Made by a program: the position numbers and the translations under genes. Positions 1 through 6,429 of a stretch of 7,020 bases of DNA are shown piece by piece. Position 1 is the stretch's first letter; each line of letters opens with the position of its first letter. Below the pieces are notes generated by a model, which saw only the letters and a program-made list of their open reading frames with translations, ran no database searches and was not told the DNA's origin. This DNA is from an uncultured Collinsella sp. (GTDB taxonomy: Bacteria; Actinomycetota; Coriobacteriia; Coriobacteriales; Coriobacteriaceae), in assembly GCA_900554585.1 (NCBI GenBank), contig USHS01000068.1:1-7020 (forward strand), written 5' to 3'.

Positions 1-475
1 CGTTATGCGCACGGCCATCGATCTCGTTCACCGGAGGCTCGCCAATGTTGCCGACAGCAACGCTCGCCTCGCCCACTGCCTTAAGCAGGTAATCGGTCAG
101 TGACGTGGTTGTCGTCTTGCCGTTGGTGCCCGTAATGGCAATCCAATTTTGGGGAGACAGACGGTAGGCAAACTCGGGCTCACCCATAATCTGGGCAGCG
201 TGATCACGGCCAGCCTTAAAGAATGCCGAGAACTCCGAGATGCCCGGACACGTCACGCATACATCAAACGCGCCCTCGACCTGCTCGGTTCCGTAGACAA
301 ACGATGCCCCGTGCGCCTCGAGCGAGCGCGTGGCATCGTTGGGCTCGGACGTGCCGCCACCGTAAACGGTAACGGCACTCACACGCTCGGGATGTGCAAG
401 CGCCCAGCGAGCGACATCAAGACCGGACTTACCCTGGCCCAAAACGAGCAGGCTAAAGACATCAGCAAGAGGCAT
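1..475 (-). CDS. murD: MurD, UDP-N-acetylmuramoyl-L-alanine--D-glutamate ligase (partial, C-terminus outside window)
   Basis: This cytoplasmic ligase adds D-glutamate to UDP-MurNAc-L-Ala using ATP, the second amino acid step of peptidoglycan precursor synthesis. I translated the minus strand from the ATG at 475 and obtained 158 open codons up to the window edge. Visible are an N-terminal nucleotide-fold loop VLGQGKSG (residues 11-18), CPGIS (76-80, usually SPG in the family), the ATP-binding P-loop GTNGKTTT (116-123) and VGNIGEPP (141-148), all in the order expected for MurD. The central domain is cut and the C-terminal domain is absent because the window ends. The start is well fixed: the frame is closed upstream by the mraY TAG, with only three codons between, none a usual start. 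The Shine-Dalgarno is weak (GGGA, about 12 bases upstream, inside the end of mraY), so translation is probably coupled to mraY. Confidence 0.95.
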   Translation of the reverse strand, partial: MPLADVFSLLVLGQGKSGLDVARWALAHPERVSAVTVYGGGTSEPNDATRSLEAHGASFVYGTEQVEGAFDVCVTCPGISEFSAFFKAGRDHAAQIMGEPEFAYRLSPQNWIAITGTNGKTTTTSLTDYLLKAVGEASVAVGNIGEPPVNEIDGRAHN

Positions 476-484
476 GAAAGACCA

Positions 485-1447
485 CTATCCCAACTGGAAG
501 AACAACGCGAGGCCCAGGGCTCCGAAGGCCGCGGCGACAATCCAAAAACGGATGACGACCTTGGTCTCGGCCCAGCCCTTCTTTTCGAAATGATGATGAA
601 TGGGCGCCATAAGGAAGACGCGCTTGTGCGTAAAGTGGAAATAGACAACCTGGATCATGACCGACAGGGTCTCGACGATAAACAGACCGCCGATGATGAG
701 GGAAACGACTTCGGTGTTGGTCATGATGGAGGTGCAGGCAAAAGCGGCACCCAGGGCAAGCGAGCCGGTATCGCCCATAAAGATGCTCGCCGGATAGCAG
801 TTGAACCACAAAAAGCCCAGGCAGGCGCCGGCGCACGCCGTGCAGAAGATGGACAGGTTCACATCGCCGTGCAAAAACGCCATGGCAGCCATGGCCAGCA
901 TGGCGATCATGGAGGTGCCGCCGGCAAGACCGTCCAAGCCGTCGGTGAGGTTTACGGCGTTGGAAAGGCCCGCGATCATCAGCCAGCAAAAGACAAGGTA
1001 GAGCCACGGAAAAGAGAGGCCGCAAATGGTGGTCGAGAGCACACCAAGGTCGATCGTCAGGCCACCGGGGAAACGAATCTCGGGGGCGACGCCGCACCAG
1101 TTGACAGCAAGCACGGTAAAGGTAACGCAGATGAGGGTAAGGCCAATCATCTTGGCGTGAGGCGTCAGGCCGAGCGAGCGGCCGTGCGTGACAGAAGTCA
1201 GGTCGTCGATGAGGCCAAGAACGCCGGTTGCCAGCGTGGCGAGCAGCACAAGCACGAGCTCGGTGGTGAGCTTTCCCATCAAAAGGCAGGTCAGCGAAAC
1301 GGCAACCAGGATGATGACGCCACCCATGGTGGGCGTGCCCTGCTTAATCAGGTGACGCTTGGGGCCATCGGCGCGAACCTGCTGGCCGATGCCCTCGCCC
1401 AATCCCAAAAATGCCTGGTACGTAGGATACGAAGGATTGCCGAACAT
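485..1447 (-). CDS. mraY: MraY, phospho-N-acetylmuramoyl-pentapeptide-transferase (shortened N-terminus)
   Basis: This integral membrane enzyme transfers phospho-MurNAc-pentapeptide from UDP to undecaprenyl phosphate, giving lipid I. Its 320 residues carry the family signatures in order: GQQVRADGP (21-29), HLIKQGTPTMGG (32-43), the Mg-binding pair D81-D82, K99 in the HAK motif, NAVNLTDGLDGLAGG (163-177), WFN (214-216), MGDTGS (224-229) and PIHHHFEKKGW (282-292). I count about nine hydrophobic segments (roughly 38-57, 63-80, 99-118, 138-162, 174-193, 197-218, 227-243, 246-271, 300-318). The family normally has ten. The missing one is the first: only about 20 mildly hydrophobic residues precede GQQVR, against about 33 including a membrane helix in B. 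subtilis as I recall it. The start cannot move upstream, since the murF TAG lies one codon before the ATG in the same frame. A GGAAGG sits about 13 bases upstream, inside murF. Function is certain at family level; whether this copy is fully active is open. Confidence 0.95.
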   Translation of the reverse strand: MFGNPSYPTYQAFLGLGEGIGQQVRADGPKRHLIKQGTPTMGGVIILVAVSLTCLLMGKLTTELVLVLLATLATGVLGLIDDLTSVTHGRSLGLTPHAKMIGLTLICVTFTVLAVNWCGVAPEIRFPGGLTIDLGVLSTTICGLSFPWLYLVFCWLMIAGLSNAVNLTDGLDGLAGGTSMIAMLAMAAMAFLHGDVNLSIFCTACAGACLGFLWFNCYPASIFMGDTGSLALGAAFACTSIMTNTEVVSLIIGGLFIVETLSVMIQVVYFHFTHKRVFLMAPIHHHFEKKGWAETKVVIRFWIVAAAFGALGLALFFQLG

Positions 1448-1450
1448 GGA

Positions 1451-2875
1451 CTAGCACACACCTTCCACAAAGCGATCGAGCTCAACGAAGCGTGAGCCCT
1501 TGACCAGCACGACATCATGCTGCTCAAGAGCGCCGCCCATACGGTCGAGCACCTGCTGATAGTCGGAGAACACCTGAATGCGGTCCTCATCCATACCCAT
1601 CATGCGCGCGGCCTCGGCCATACGCTGGGCAAGCTCACCGCCGACACATGCGAGCATATCGAGCTTCTTGGCCGCCGCATAGACGCCCACCAGCTCATGC
1701 ATGCGAGGAGCCTCGTCGCCCATCTCGCCCATCTCGCCCAGAACCGCCATGCGCGAACCCGTGCACGAAAGCGAACACAGCAGGTCGAGGCCGGCTGCCA
1801 TCGATTCGGCACTGGCGTTATATGAGTCGTCGATGACGCGAGCGCCGCTCTTGGCGCGCTTGATTTCCTGGCGATGCCCGGTAATCGTAAGACCCCTAAA
1901 GGCGGCATCGATCTGCTCGGGCGTCACGCCAAGACGATAGGCAACCGCCGCGGCCTTGACGGCATTGGGAACGGACTGCGCGCCGGGAATGGCAAGCAGC
2001 GTGTCGATAGTCTCGCCCAAGCCAAAATCGAGCGTAAAGACCGGGCGTCCCTCGTCATCAATGCGAATGTCGCACGCACGGACCTCATCGTCGTCCGAGA
2101 CGCCCGCAAGCATCACGTCGACGCCCGCAGGCGCGGCAAAGGTGTCGCGGATGAACGGGGTAAAGTCGTCCTCACCACCCAAAACCAGCAACGGGAGAAG
2201 GTCTCCGGCGGCGCACATGCCGCCAACAATCTCGGATTTGGCACGAGCGATATTCTCGCGACTGCCCAGAATACCGATATGGGAGGTGCCGATCTTGGTC
2301 ACAATGGCAAGGTTGGGATTGGCGGACTGAGACATGCGCTCAATCTCGTGGAAATGGTTCATGCCCATCTCGAGCACCAGAACCTCGGTGTCGGCAGGGG
2401 CCGCCAGCACCGTGAGCGGCATACCGATCAGGTTGTTGTAGTTACCCTTGGTTGCCCAAACGCGATAGCGCTTGGCGAGCACCGCGGCGAGCACGTCCTT
2501 GGTCGTCGTCTTGCCGATAGAGCCGGTAATGCCAATTACCAGGCAGCCAAGCTCCAAACGATAAGCGTGAGCCAGGCGCAGCAAAAACTCCTCGGGGTCA
2601 TCGGTATGCAGGATGGCGCAGCCCTTCTCATGGGCCAGCGAAAGCAGCTCGGCATCGGGCTCGCGCGTCATCACGACGGCGCCGGCACCCGACTCGATGG
2701 CACGGGAAGCAAAGTCGTTGCCGTCGACCTTTTCACCCGGGAAGGCGACGAATATCGTGCCCTCCTCAACCTGGCGCGAGTCGATAACGCAACCGCGGCA
2801 TACCCGATCGGCTTCTCCCGTCACGGTTCGGGCCCCTGTTGCGGCCGCGAGGTTGTTGACGGCGATCTCTATCAT
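1451..2875 (-). CDS. murF: MurF, UDP-MurNAc-tripeptide--D-alanyl-D-alanine ligase
   Basis: This cytoplasmic ATP-dependent ligase adds D-Ala-D-Ala to UDP-MurNAc-tripeptide, completing the pentapeptide precursor used by MraY. The 474 residues are full length for the family. The N-terminal substrate-binding domain shows IDSRQV (31-36) and VAFPGEKVDGNDF (43-55). The central ATPase domain has the P-loop GITGSIGKTTTK (115-126), then ATKGNYNNLIGMPLTVL (141-157), which is typical of MurF rather than MurC, D or E, and KIGTSHIG (194-201). The C-terminal domain has IDDSYNAS (348-355), the MurF form of the DDxYNA motif, and VLGEMGEMGD (378-387). The ATG at 2875 is preceded by a good Shine-Dalgarno (GGGGAG, five-base spacer). 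The stop is TAG, followed after one codon by mraY in the same frame. murE, the usual upstream neighbour, is not present between ftsI and this gene. Confidence 0.96.
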   Translation of the reverse strand: MIEIAVNNLAAATGARTVTGEADRVCRGCVIDSRQVEEGTIFVAFPGEKVDGNDFASRAIESGAGAVVMTREPDAELLSLAHEKGCAILHTDDPEEFLLRLAHAYRLELGCLVIGITGSIGKTTTKDVLAAVLAKRYRVWATKGNYNNLIGMPLTVLAAPADTEVLVLEMGMNHFHEIERMSQSANPNLAIVTKIGTSHIGILGSRENIARAKSEIVGGMCAAGDLLPLLVLGGEDDFTPFIRDTFAAPAGVDVMLAGVSDDDEVRACDIRIDDEGRPVFTLDFGLGETIDTLLAIPGAQSVPNAVKAAAVAYRLGVTPEQIDAAFRGLTITGHRQEIKRAKSGARVIDDSYNASAESMAAGLDLLCSLSCTGSRMAVLGEMGEMGDEAPRMHELVGVYAAAKKLDMLACVGGELAQRMAEAARMMGMDEDRIQVFSDYQQVLDRMGGALEQHDVVLVKGSRFVELDRFVEGVC

Positions 2876-2880
2876 TGCAG

Positions 2881-2887
2881 CTCCCCT
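2881..2887 (-). promoter_or_regulatory. Ribosome binding site of murF
   Basis: The minus strand reads AGGGGAG ending five bases before the murF ATG. It is a clear Shine-Dalgarno and fixes the start at 2875. It is far stronger than the sites before mraY, murD and ftsI, so murF probably starts translation independently of the gene in front of it. Confidence 0.8.
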
Positions 2888-2998
2888 GTAAACCTAATAA
2901 TGCTATCGGCGTATTGTATCCCAGCGCCGCCTACGCGTGGTGCAGGGCGTGTGAACAACCCGGATTAACCGACTGGCCATTTCATAGATAGTAACCCC
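2888..2998 (-). other. ftsI-murF intergenic gap with a possible weak promoter and a six-codon ORF
   Basis: This is the longest gap inside the cluster and lies where murE is normally found. On the minus strand there is a TACAAT hexamer (2918-2913) that could be a -10 element about 38 bases before the murF ATG. At 17-base spacing there is no recognisable -35 (ACCACG), so a secondary promoter is only a possibility. A tiny ORF, MKWPVG (2985-2965), starts 13 bases after the ftsI stop behind a run of Gs; nothing shows that it is translated. I see no terminator hairpin with a T-run and no remnant of MurE coding sequence. Confidence 0.3.
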
Positions 2999-4864
2999 CT
3001 ACTTGGTGCGCGGGACACCCAACACGTCAAGCGCACTGGCCATAATGGACTGGAACGGCACTGCGGCGGCATCGGAGCCTGACGGGGTTCCGTCAAGGGT
3101 GATATAGCACAGGACCTTGGGCGACTGCGCCGGGGCAAACCCCATAAAAGACGACATGTAGTTCTCTTTGAGGTAGCCGCCGTTCTCATCGGCGCGCTCG
3201 GCCGTACCGGTCTTGCCCGCCACGTCGTAGCCGTCCACCGCGCCGCCAACGCCCGTTCCCTCGGCAACGACCGTCTGCATACACGATGTCACCTGCGAGG
3301 CGGCCTCCTCGGAAATCGCGCGATCCCCCTCGCCCCAGTCCTTTTCATCGCCCTTGCTCGACTTATAGAAGTGCGGAGTCATCATCACGCCGCCGTTCGC
3401 GATGCCGCCCACGGCACGTGCGACCTCAATCGGCGAGACGGACAGCGCCTGGCCAAAGCTCATAGCACCCAAGGTGGCACCATCGTACTGGTCGCGCTCC
3501 TTGACGATGCCCAGACTCTCACCCGGAAAATCGACACCGGAGCTATGACCGATACCCCACTTGTCCACATAGGTGGCAAAATCATCGGCACCGATCTTGC
3601 GCCCCACCAGGACAAAACCGACATTGGACGAACGGCGCATCATCTCGCGTACGTCCATTGTCATGGTGTAGTCACGCTTGTCGGCATCGGTAACGGTATC
3701 GTCGCCCACCTTGATACTCGCGGGAACCTCAAACGATGTGCTCGGGCGCACAACGCCCAAATCAAATCCGGCGCCCGCAACCAGCGTCTTAAAGACCGAG
3801 CCGGGCTCGTAGGCGTCCGTCACCAGACGAAGGTTCATGTCCTCGGTCTTGGCGTTTTCCAAATTGGTCTGGTCGTAGGTCGGATACGAGCAGGCGGCCA
3901 GGATCTCTCCAGTCGTCGGGTCGGTCACCAGGGCCGACCCGTTTTTGGCCTTCGTCTTCTCGACCGCCTCGGCCAAGGCATCTTCCGCAGCGCGCTGAAT
4001 GTTGACGTCGATCGTCGTCACGATATCCACGCCATCGATCGCGGCAACCTTTTTATAGGCACCGCCCGCGATATAGCCGCCATCTCTTGCGCGCTCGCGC
4101 ACAAGAGAGCCATTCGTTCCGGTCAGAAGCTCATCGTATTGTTTTTCGAGTCCCGTCAGGCCAGCGTTGTCCACGTTCACGACGCCCAGCAGCTGAGAAG
4201 CCAGGTTTCCATACGGGTAAACCCGCTTCATCGCCTGCTCAAAGAGCACGCCGGGTAGATTCTTCTTTTCCAGGTCGGCAGCGTCATCCTCGTCGACCTG
4301 GCGCTTGATATACACCCAGGAACCATCAGACAGCACCAGCTTGCGGCAGGTCTTTTTATCGATACCGGTAGCCTTGACCAGCGCCGAGACCGTCTTGTCG
4401 ACGTCCTCGACAAGCTGAGGGTTCACGGCGACATTGCGGCATTCGACCGACGACGTCAGCACGTTGCCGTTGCGGTCGTAGATAGTGCCACGTTTGGCAT
4501 AGAGCGTCTGTGAAAGCAGACGACGCGCGTCCGCACGCTCGCGCAGCTTGTCAGCATTCACGATCTGGTATTCGGCAAGACGGAAGACGCCCGCGGCAAG
4601 GCCAACCCCGATACAGCCCATAACGACATCGCGGCGAGGCAGCGGCGCTCCCGTAACCCATTCAGACGACGACCCCTTGCGCGCGCCCGTATTGCGTACC
4701 CGAGGTCCGCCCGAGCCACGAAGACGCGACGCAGGGTCGTTGCCATAGGACGGCCCCGCGTTGTAAGATGGCCGACCCGTTCCTTGATAACCAGAACGTC
4801 CCCGCGAGGAGGGACGTCCAGACCCGTGGTCCCCGTCGGAACCGCGGCGATAGTCATTTGTCAT
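2999..4864 (-). CDS. ftsI: Class B penicillin-binding protein, septal transpeptidase FtsI/PBP3-like
   Basis: This membrane-anchored D,D-transpeptidase cross-links peptidoglycan, most likely at the division septum given its place after an ftsL-like gene in the dcw cluster. It has 621 residues. Residues 1-77 are a basic, glycine, serine, arginine and proline-rich tail, probably disordered and cytoplasmic. One membrane helix follows (about 79-97). The dimerisation domain begins at RGTIYDRNGNVL (125-136). The transpeptidase domain carries all three active-site motifs: SVFK with nucleophile S356 and K359, SSN (412-414), and KTGT (551-554). The protein ends soon after the transpeptidase domain and has no PASTA repeats, unlike some Gram-positive class B enzymes. 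The ATG lies 18 bases after the ftsL-like stop, with only a weak purine stretch (GGTAGCTGAG) before it, which suggests coupling to the upstream gene. A SpoVD-type role is less likely because no sporulation context is visible. Confidence 0.93.
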   Translation of the reverse strand: MTNDYRRGSDGDHGSGRPSSRGRSGYQGTGRPSYNAGPSYGNDPASRLRGSGGPRVRNTGARKGSSSEWVTGAPLPRRDVVMGCIGVGLAAGVFRLAEYQIVNADKLRERADARRLLSQTLYAKRGTIYDRNGNVLTSSVECRNVAVNPQLVEDVDKTVSALVKATGIDKKTCRKLVLSDGSWVYIKRQVDEDDAADLEKKNLPGVLFEQAMKRVYPYGNLASQLLGVVNVDNAGLTGLEKQYDELLTGTNGSLVRERARDGGYIAGGAYKKVAAIDGVDIVTTIDVNIQRAAEDALAEAVEKTKAKNGSALVTDPTTGEILAACSYPTYDQTNLENAKTEDMNLRLVTDAYEPGSVFKTLVAGAGFDLGVVRPSTSFEVPASIKVGDDTVTDADKRDYTMTMDVREMMRRSSNVGFVLVGRKIGADDFATYVDKWGIGHSSGVDFPGESLGIVKERDQYDGATLGAMSFGQALSVSPIEVARAVGGIANGGVMMTPHFYKSSKGDEKDWGEGDRAISEEAASQVTSCMQTVVAEGTGVGGAVDGYDVAGKTGTAERADENGGYLKENYMSSFMGFAPAQSPKVLCYITLDGTPSGSDAAAVPFQSIMASALDVLGVPRTK

Positions 4865-4882
4865 ACTCAGCTACCGTCTTAT

Positions 4883-5353
4883 TTACTGAGCGGCCGCAGT
4901 CGAGCTAGCGCCCGCGGCTGCATCCTGCGAAAAGTCAAGCGTAACGCTCTCGCTGGGCTCCACCATGCCATAGGCGCCCGCAAGATCGCGAATACGTGTG
5001 TCGGCACCATAGACCGAATGCATGACCTCAAGGTTAGAACTCTCGTCGGTCGCCTTCTCGAGCGTGCTGGCAAGCTCTGCGTTGCCGTTGAGCACCTGGG
5101 CCGTGACACCGGCAAGTGCCACGCGGGCGACACCGATCGTCATGAAGACAGCCGCGATGATGCAAACCGTTTTAAGAACGCTCATGAAAACCGGGCTTAC
5201 CGCCTGGTTTGCCTGACGGCCCGCGCCCGTGTAGACATCAAAACGCGGCGTGCGTTGCTCACGAGGGGCAACGGGCGCCTGCGGTGCCTCGCGGTAGGCG
5301 GGCATGGCGTTCATATCATAGGCGAGTGCTGCGTTTGAGGTGTTATAGCCCAT
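4883..5353 (-). CDS. ftsL: FtsL-like cell division membrane protein
   Basis: This is a small bitopic membrane protein of 156 residues. Residues 1-52 are a polar, alanine and proline-rich cytoplasmic segment, residues about 58-82 form one hydrophobic helix, and the rest is extracytoplasmic. The stretch after the helix is heptad-like and ends in RIRDLAGAYGMVEPSE (120-135), resembling the C-terminal motif of FtsL and DivIC proteins (an LGMv.P-like turn after a coiled coil). FtsL proteins share little sequence, so the call rests on this motif, the size and topology, and the position between rsmH and ftsI, which is the normal ftsL locus. FtsL works with FtsB/DivIC and FtsQ to activate FtsW and FtsI. 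The ATG has a good Shine-Dalgarno (GGGAGG, 5368-5363, nine-base spacer). The tail after residue 140 is alanine and serine rich and probably unstructured. Confidence 0.7.
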   Translation of the reverse strand: MGYNTSNAALAYDMNAMPAYREAPQAPVAPREQRTPRFDVYTGAGRQANQAVSPVFMSVLKTVCIIAAVFMTIGVARVALAGVTAQVLNGNAELASTLEKATDESSNLEVMHSVYGADTRIRDLAGAYGMVEPSESVTLDFSQDAAAGASSTAAAQ

Positions 5354-5362
5354 GATATGCCG

Positions 5363-5368
5363 CCTCCC
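5363..5368 (-). promoter_or_regulatory. Ribosome binding site of the ftsL-like gene
   Basis: GGGAGG on the minus strand, nine bases before the ATG at 5353. It supports this start over later in-frame methionines. The rest of the 90-base gap between rsmH and this gene shows no convincing promoter. Confidence 0.75.
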
Positions 5369-5431
5369 ATCCCGAGTACGTTGGTAGTGTGTTTAAGCTT
5401 CGTTTATGGTGCGAGCGGGAGGTCCAATTTC

Positions 5432-5453
5432 GCGCGGTCGCGCCTACAGGCGC
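5432..5453 (-). repeat. Overlapping GC-rich hairpins at the rsmH stop codon
   Basis: On the minus strand GCGCCTGTAGGCGC (5453-5440) is a perfect inverted repeat (five or six pairs, tiny loop), and the rsmH TAG stop lies within it. A second pairing, GCGC-GACC-GCGC (5443-5432), shares the GCGC, so only one can form at a time. No T-run follows, so it is not a standard intrinsic terminator. It may protect or pause the transcript, or simply reflect high GC content. Confidence 0.4.
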
Positions 5454-6409
5454 TGCGCCACGCGGATTTTGGCTGATCTCGCCCGAGGGTTGCGCGCAAC
5501 CTCATCGGGTTGGGCAACCAAGGGTTTGCGGGTGATGACCTTGAGTATCGGCACGTTGCCGCACACGCACACCGGAATCTCCGGCGGGCACGTGCACCCC
5601 TGGCTCATCTCCTTAAAGTGGTTCTTTACGATACGGTCCTCGAGCGAGTGATACGAGATGACGCAGATGCGTCCGCCCGGGTTGAGCCACCTGGTGGCGG
5701 CATCAAGCCCCCTCTCGAGCACATCGAGCTCGTGGTTGACCTCGATGCGAATGGCCTGGAAACTTTTCTTGGCAGGGTGCCCACCATGCCGACGAGCGGC
5801 AGCCGGAATGCCGGCCTTGATGATCTCGACAAATTGGCCTGTAGTTTCGATCGGTTCTTGCTCGCGACGGCGCACAATCTCGCGCGCAATCTGCGAGGCG
5901 AACTTCTCTTCGCCGTAGACGCGTAGAATCCGGGCGAGGTCGTGTTCGTTATAGGTGTTGATGACCTCAGCTGCGTTTAGGGTGTTGTTACCCGGATCCA
6001 TCCGCATGTCCAATGGAGCATCTTCGTTATACGAAAAGCCCCTGCCAGGGATATCGAGTTGCGGTGACGAAACGCCCAAGTCAAACAGGAAGCCATCGAC
6101 CCCGGGCACCTCGGCCGAGCAAAGCAGCTCGTCCAAGTCGCCGAAGTTGCCCTTCAGCAGCTGGTGCGGGACGCCGGGAACCTCGCGGTCCAGACGGGCA
6201 CCAGCGGCCTCGAGGGCCATGTCGTCCTGATCGACGCCGAGCAAAAGGCCCGTCTCCCCCACCTGCGCGGCCATCTTTACCGAATGACCGGCACCGCCAA
6301 GGGTGCAATCGCAGACAACGGAGCCGCTCTTGAGCTGCAGCGACTCAAGCACTTCGCCGAGCATGACAGGTTCATGCCGATATTCTTGTGTCAAGATCCC
6401 ACGCTCCAT
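5444..6409 (-). CDS. rsmH: RsmH, 16S rRNA (cytosine(1402)-N(4))-methyltransferase
   Basis: This SAM-dependent enzyme (formerly MraW) methylates N4 of C1402 in the decoding centre of 16S rRNA. All family motifs are visible in the 321 residues: HEPVML (12-17), the SAM-binding loop DCTLGGAGHS (34-43), the acidic DQD (60-62), FDLGVSSPQLD (109-119), RGFSY and PLDMRMD (123-138), HPAKKSFQAIRIEVN (211-225), YHSLEDRIVK (253-262), a four-cysteine cluster CTC...CVC (C272, C274, C281, C283) and RNPRARSAKIR (307-316). The length is normal. The ATG at 6409 lies 20 bases after the mraZ stop but has a poorly spaced Shine-Dalgarno (AAGG about 12 bases away). A TTG at 6394 (codon 6) has GGAG nine bases before it and would give a protein starting MTQEYRHEPVML, a familiar start for this family, so the true start may be five codons later. 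Confidence 0.97.
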   Translation of the reverse strand: MERGILTQEYRHEPVMLGEVLESLQLKSGSVVCDCTLGGAGHSVKMAAQVGETGLLLGVDQDDMALEAAGARLDREVPGVPHQLLKGNFGDLDELLCSAEVPGVDGFLFDLGVSSPQLDIPGRGFSYNEDAPLDMRMDPGNNTLNAAEVINTYNEHDLARILRVYGEEKFASQIAREIVRRREQEPIETTGQFVEIIKAGIPAAARRHGGHPAKKSFQAIRIEVNHELDVLERGLDAATRWLNPGGRICVISYHSLEDRIVKNHFKEMSQGCTCPPEIPVCVCGNVPILKVITRKPLVAQPDEVARNPRARSAKIRVAQRL

Positions 6410-6429
6410 CCGTTACTCGCGCCTTGCCC

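Noticed and set aside
149..1495. A long plus-strand open frame of 448 codons opposite murD and mraY.
   Set aside because: It is antisense to two certain genes, hydrophilic and low in complexity, with no recognisable domain. Long shadow frames are common opposite GC-rich genes.
1718..1740. A tandem 9-base repeat (gcccatctc twice plus gccca) inside murF.
   Set aside because: It encodes EMGEMGD, which aligns with the normal DMxELG motif of MurF. It is explained by coding constraint.
1874..2968. A plus-strand open frame of 364 codons opposite murF.
   Set aside because: It mirrors the murF codon pattern, has no family resemblance and no convincing ribosome binding site, so it is a shadow.
4087..4108. 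Self-complementary-looking tgcgcgctcgcgcac stretch within ftsI.
   Set aside because: It falls inside conserved coding sequence (ERARDGG region) and reflects GC-rich arginine and glutamate codons, not a terminator or operator.
3371..4258. A plus-strand open frame of 295 codons opposite ftsI.
   Set aside because: It is antisense to the transpeptidase domain, rich in His and Arg as expected from reverse reading, with no domain seen.
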